This document shows positions 61,183 through 64,000 of a DNA stretch of 64,000 nucleotides, piece by piece. Position 1 is the first letter of the stretch, and the number at the start of each line of letters is the position of its first letter. The position numbers and the translations under genes were made by a program. Source of the stretch: Bacteroidales bacterium (GTDB taxonomy: Bacteria > Bacteroidota > Bacteroidia > Bacteroidales > P3); the NCBI GenBank assembly GCA_009785425.1, contig WQWI01000003.1, positions 48,452-112,451 of the forward strand. The letters run 5' to 3'. The notes under the pieces are model-generated. The model was not told the DNA's origin, did not search any database, and was given only the letters and a program-made list of their open reading frames with translations.

Positions 61183-61812
61183 TTAGTCTGTTGAATGCTT
61201 TTTGAACACAAATTTCGGCTCTTCGCCACGAATTAAACGTTTGATATTTTTAATATGCGTAAGCGGAACAAAAACGGCGATGAGAATGGCGAAAATCAAT
61301 AACGGTAATTTGTCAAACTGAAAAAACGCAAATTGCAACAAAGGTAATGAAATTGCAGCACACATTGATGCTAAAGAAACATACCGAGACAAGAAAAACG
61401 TGCCAAAGAAAATTCCCGCCACAATAAGAAACACTTGCGGAAACAGCATAATCAACACACCAACCAGTGTTGCAACACCTTTTCCGCCACGAAATCCCGC
61501 AAAAATCGGAAATACATGCCCGATCACTGTTGCAACGGCTATAATAATTTGGTAAACGTAAAAATAGTCATTGTTTTTTTCGAAAAAAAACGGCAATAAC
61601 GCAAGTGGTACAACACCTTTCAGCAAATCCAACACCAATACAATTATGCCGGGTTTTAAGCCCAATACTCGAATTACATTTGTTGCTCCTGCGTTTTTAC
61701 TACCTTCGTTTCTCACGTCTCTGCCGTAAAATACTTTTCCAATCCAAACGGCATTAGGAATTGAGCCGATAAGGTAGGCAAGAACGATTGGGATAATAAT
61801 CATGCTAATCAT
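61183..61812 (-). CDS. plsY: acyl-phosphate:glycerol-3-phosphate acyltransferase
   Basis: Membrane enzyme that makes 1-acyl-glycerol-3-phosphate from acyl-phosphate, the first step of phospholipid synthesis. The 209-residue protein has five membrane helices and the three conserved loops: IGSIPNAVWIGKVFYGRDVR with GSKNAGATNVIRVLG, FRGGKGVATLVG, and PLTHIKNIKRLIRGEEPKF at the C-terminus. It lies 27 nt after pcm. Confidence 0.95.
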   Translation of the reverse strand: MISMIIIPIVLAYLIGSIPNAVWIGKVFYGRDVRNEGSKNAGATNVIRVLGLKPGIIVLVLDLLKGVVPLALLPFFFEKNNDYFYVYQIIIAVATVIGHVFPIFAGFRGGKGVATLVGVLIMLFPQVFLIVAGIFFGTFFLSRYVSLASMCAAISLPLLQFAFFQFDKLPLLIFAILIAVFVPLTHIKNIKRLIRGEEPKFVFKKHSTD

Positions 61813-61839
61813 ATAAATCTTGTAAAATTGTGGTTTTGA

Positions 61840-62484
61840 CTATTTTCGTGATTCTAACATCGGCACAAACCGAAAATCCCCATGCTCGTCGCACGAAAAT
61901 TCAGTCTCCGACAATTTGGTGTAAACATTCATTTTTTGTATATCTTCTCCCTCCGGAATGACCATAATTCCGCCGATTTTCAACTGCTCTTTCAACGCTT
62001 CGGGGACAAACGGTGCACCACACGTAACAATGATTTTGTCGAACGGAGCGAAATTCGGCAATCCGGCATAACCGTCGCCATAAAAACATTTGGCGTTATA
62101 TTTCAAGTTTTTCAACAATTCTTTGGTTTTGAGAAACAGATTGCGATGTCGTTCGATAGTAAATACTTTTGCTCCCAATTCTACCAAAACAGAAGCCTGA
62201 TAGCCCGAACCTGTACCGATTTCCAAGATTTTTTCTTTGGGCTTGACTTGTAAAAGTTCGGTTTGTTTGGCAACCGTAAAAGGCTGAGAAATTGTTTGTC
62301 CTTCGCCGATTGGAAAAGGTCTGTCTTGGTAAGCAAACTCCAAAAAAGATGAATCAATAAACAGATGTCTGGGAATTTTTTCAATGGCAGAAAGTACGGA
62401 AGATGATGTTATTCCCTTGTTTTTAAGTCCTTCGACTAAGGTTTTTCGCAAACCTTTGGTTTTGTATGTATCTAAGTGCTGCAT
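61840..62484 (-). CDS. pcm: protein-L-isoaspartate O-methyltransferase
   Basis: SAM-dependent repair enzyme for isoaspartyl residues in aged proteins. The 214-residue protein has IPRHLFIDSSFLEFAYQDRP, GEGQTISQPFTVAKQTELL (about 66-84), the SAM motif ILEIGTGSGYQASVLVELGA (about 93-112) and IIVTCGAPFVPEAL. The start at 62484 is required because the -7 box (62497-62504) overlaps the longer frame's ATG at 62499. It heads the operon pcm-plsY-GT2-GT2-wzy-GT32. Confidence 0.94.
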   Translation of the reverse strand: MQHLDTYKTKGLRKTLVEGLKNKGITSSSVLSAIEKIPRHLFIDSSFLEFAYQDRPFPIGEGQTISQPFTVAKQTELLQVKPKEKILEIGTGSGYQASVLVELGAKVFTIERHRNLFLKTKELLKNLKYNAKCFYGDGYAGLPNFAPFDKIIVTCGAPFVPEALKEQLKIGGIMVIPEGEDIQKMNVYTKLSETEFSCDEHGDFRFVPMLESRK

Positions 62485-62496
62485 GAATAAAACGTA

Positions 62497-62504
62497 CAAA
62501 GATA
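62497..62504 (-). promoter_or_regulatory. -7 box of the pcm operon
   Basis: Forward CAAAGATA, reverse TATCTTTG, 13 nt before the pcm start codon; the expected -33 position holds TTTC on the reverse strand. Confidence 0.65.
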
Positions 62505-62935
62505 CGAAATTTAATTGAGAGTTGGAAATTGAATCTACCCATTTTTAGAAAAATACCAAAAGTTTGGTTATTCCATTTTTTTTGCTTATCTTCGCAGCGT
62601 GAAAGTGAGAAAGAGGGGAGGAACACAAAACACATTTCTAATGACACTGCGTTTTTTCAATCCTGTTTATTATTTACCCATTGCTTATTTTTTGGGAATG
62701 CCCAACCTTTTCAACGCATTGATCTTTAACTATTTACCCCCCCCCTCCCTTCTCTCAAAAAACTCTTCTAACCTAGCCTTACAAACCATTTGGCGATTAA
62801 CTAATTGCACAAAAAAATGTAGCATTGTATAAACCGTGTCGGACATTGTTCTGATGCGTTCTTTTTTGTTAAGAGCTACTCTCAATAATCAACCCAAACA
62901 AAATTAAATATAATTACAACCCAAAAACAAAATTT
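62505..62935 (+). other. 431-nt spacer with a strong promoter and a possible small leaderless ORF
   Basis: TTTG at 62563-62566 and TATCTTCG at 62587-62594 are 20 nt apart, a well-formed promoter more than 330 nt before the SusC-type gene. A GTG at 62599, 5 nt after the box, opens a 77-codon frame to 62832 with a hydrophobic stretch (NPVYYLPIAYFLGMPN) but no recognised family and a homopolymer C-run at about 62740. The frame may be fortuitous and the region may instead be a long regulated leader. Confidence 0.5.
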
Positions 62936-64000
62936 ATGAGAAAAATTATGTTACTATTGGTGTCTCTGCTATTGGTTGGTGGGGCACAAGTGTTGCAGGC
63001 ACAACGAACCATCTCCGGTACGATAACCAGTGCCGATGACCGCCTGGGGATTCCCGGGGCGACAATTATGGTAAGAGGTACGACTACGGGTACGAGTGCC
63101 GACATTAATGGGCGTTACACGCTGACTGTGCCGGCTAACGCAACCCATTTGGTGTTTGCTTTCATGGGCATGACTACCCAAGAGATTGAAATTGGAGGGC
63201 GGACCACCATTGACGTAGTGATGCAAAGCGATGCTACAATACTCGACGAATTTGTAGTAGTAGCCTACGGCGTTCAACGAAGAGGAACTTTTACAGGCTC
63301 TGCAACAACGGTTGGACAAGAACAATTAGAAAGACGCACGGTGACGAACGTTGTGAATGTCTTGCAAGGAAATGTTGCCGGACTTCAAATGACTTCGGGC
63401 AGCGGACAGCCGGGTGATGGGGGAGAGATCGCGATTCGTGGTTTCGGTTCGATCAACGCAGGCAACAACCCGCTGATTATTGTAGACGGTGCCACAATGC
63501 CTTCGGGTACCAGTTTAGCCAGTCTTAACCCCGATGATATCGCATCTATTACGGTTTTAAGAGATGCTGCTTCTGCTGCTCTCTACGGTTCGCGTGCTGC
63601 AAACGGAGTGATTTTAATCACAACAAAAACCGGACGCACCGACCGCTCGAACTTCAACGTAACCTTCACACAAGGGTTTACTTCACGAGGTCTTAGAGAA
63701 TACCAAACAGTAGGTCCGGAGCAATTTTACGAATTAAATTGGCTAGGCCTTCGTAACAGCCGATTTAACGGTGGTGCTTGGGATGAGTCAATGCTTGAAG
63801 CACATGGTCTGTGGGCAAGCAACAACTTAATAAATCCGACTCTCCGATATAACATCACCAATGTTGCCAATAATCAAGTTGTGTTGTCGGATGGAAGATT
63901 CAATCCCAATGCACACATCCTTCCGGGTATTATTCCAAGTTTGGATTGGTTTGATCCGCTTGAGCGTTTGGGAACTCGCAGCGATTTCACAATGTCGGCA
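62936..64000 (+). CDS. SusC/RagA-family TonB-linked outer-membrane protein, N-terminal part (runs off window)
   Basis: The first 355 residues of a receptor that normally exceeds 1000. Signal peptide 1-22 (MRKIMLLLVSLLL...VLQA-Q); a CarboxypepD_reg-like domain at about 24-100 (GTITSADDRLGIPGATIMV); the SusC/RagA TonB-box region ILDEFVVVAYGVQRRGTFTG (about 102-121); and a plug domain with LQGNVAGLQMTSGSGQPGDG, NPLIIVDGATMPSG and SRAANGVILITTKTG (about 218-232), all diagnostic of SusC. A SusD partner would be expected beyond base 64000. The frame stays open to the last base. Confidence 0.93.
   Translation, partial: MRKIMLLLVSLLLVGGAQVLQAQRTISGTITSADDRLGIPGATIMVRGTTTGTSADINGRYTLTVPANATHLVFAFMGMTTQEIEIGGRTTIDVVMQSDATILDEFVVVAYGVQRRGTFTGSATTVGQEQLERRTVTNVVNVLQGNVAGLQMTSGSGQPGDGGEIAIRGFGSINAGNNPLIIVDGATMPSGTSLASLNPDDIASITVLRDAASAALYGSRAANGVILITTKTGRTDRSNFNVTFTQGFTSRGLREYQTVGPEQFYELNWLGLRNSRFNGGAWDESMLEAHGLWASNNLINPTLRYNITNVANNQVVLSDGRFNPNAHILPGIIPSLDWFDPLERLGTRSDFTMSA

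Overview
The window comes from an anaerobic member of the Bacteroidota, most likely order Bacteroidales. The evidence is a complete Rnf complex in the order rnfBCDGEA, type IX secretion (T9SS) C-terminal sorting domains, BACON-domain lipoproteins, TonB-linked outer-membrane proteins (one of the SusC/RagA family), floA, and more than a dozen promoters of the Bacteroidota form TTTG-N19/20-TAnnTTTG. Two tRNA genes lack an encoded CCA. No rRNA, CRISPR array, transposase, integrase or prophage was seen.

Layout. 1-5756: the end of a thiamine pyrophosphokinase, then the rnf operon. 6023-11763: two large T9SS-secreted modular proteins; a decayed copy of the rnfA 3' end between them shows a tandem duplication. 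11865-22892: a tightly packed set with a BACON lipoprotein, a PIN/partner pair, a NucA-like nuclease lipoprotein, a DUF1016/PD-(D/E)xK protein, a secreted EEP-family nuclease, a TonB-dependent receptor, a DUF5689-type OB-fold lipoprotein and a response regulator/histidine kinase pair. I read it as a candidate extracellular nucleic-acid degradation and uptake locus. 22963-42055: mostly housekeeping (HtrA protease, GltX, RecJ, FolE, AroK, Dus, U32 peptidase, nucleoside kinase, GAPDH, Dxs), with an ECF sigma cassette and a HicAB pair. 42055-48810: FloA, then a glycan cluster (GT8, two methyltransferases, DPM-like GT2, GT39-TPR fusion). 48896-51673: Ogt and an ABC exporter. 51807-57462: tRNA-Ala, a PorE-like OmpA protein, a DUF6624-like protein, an OmpA lipoprotein and Xth. 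57537-62484: a reverse-strand operon pcm-plsY-GT2-GT2-Wzy-GT32. 62936-64000: start of a SusC-type receptor that runs off the window.

The most pervasive non-genic signal is a set of palindromic repeat families. They sit directly after stop codons, inside operon spacers, and in places inside genes, where they supply codons and stop codons. Two composite copies have different but perfectly paired stems capped by the same GGC-GAA-GCC apex. Several genes begin 5-6 nt after the -7 box and so are predicted to have leaderless mRNAs.
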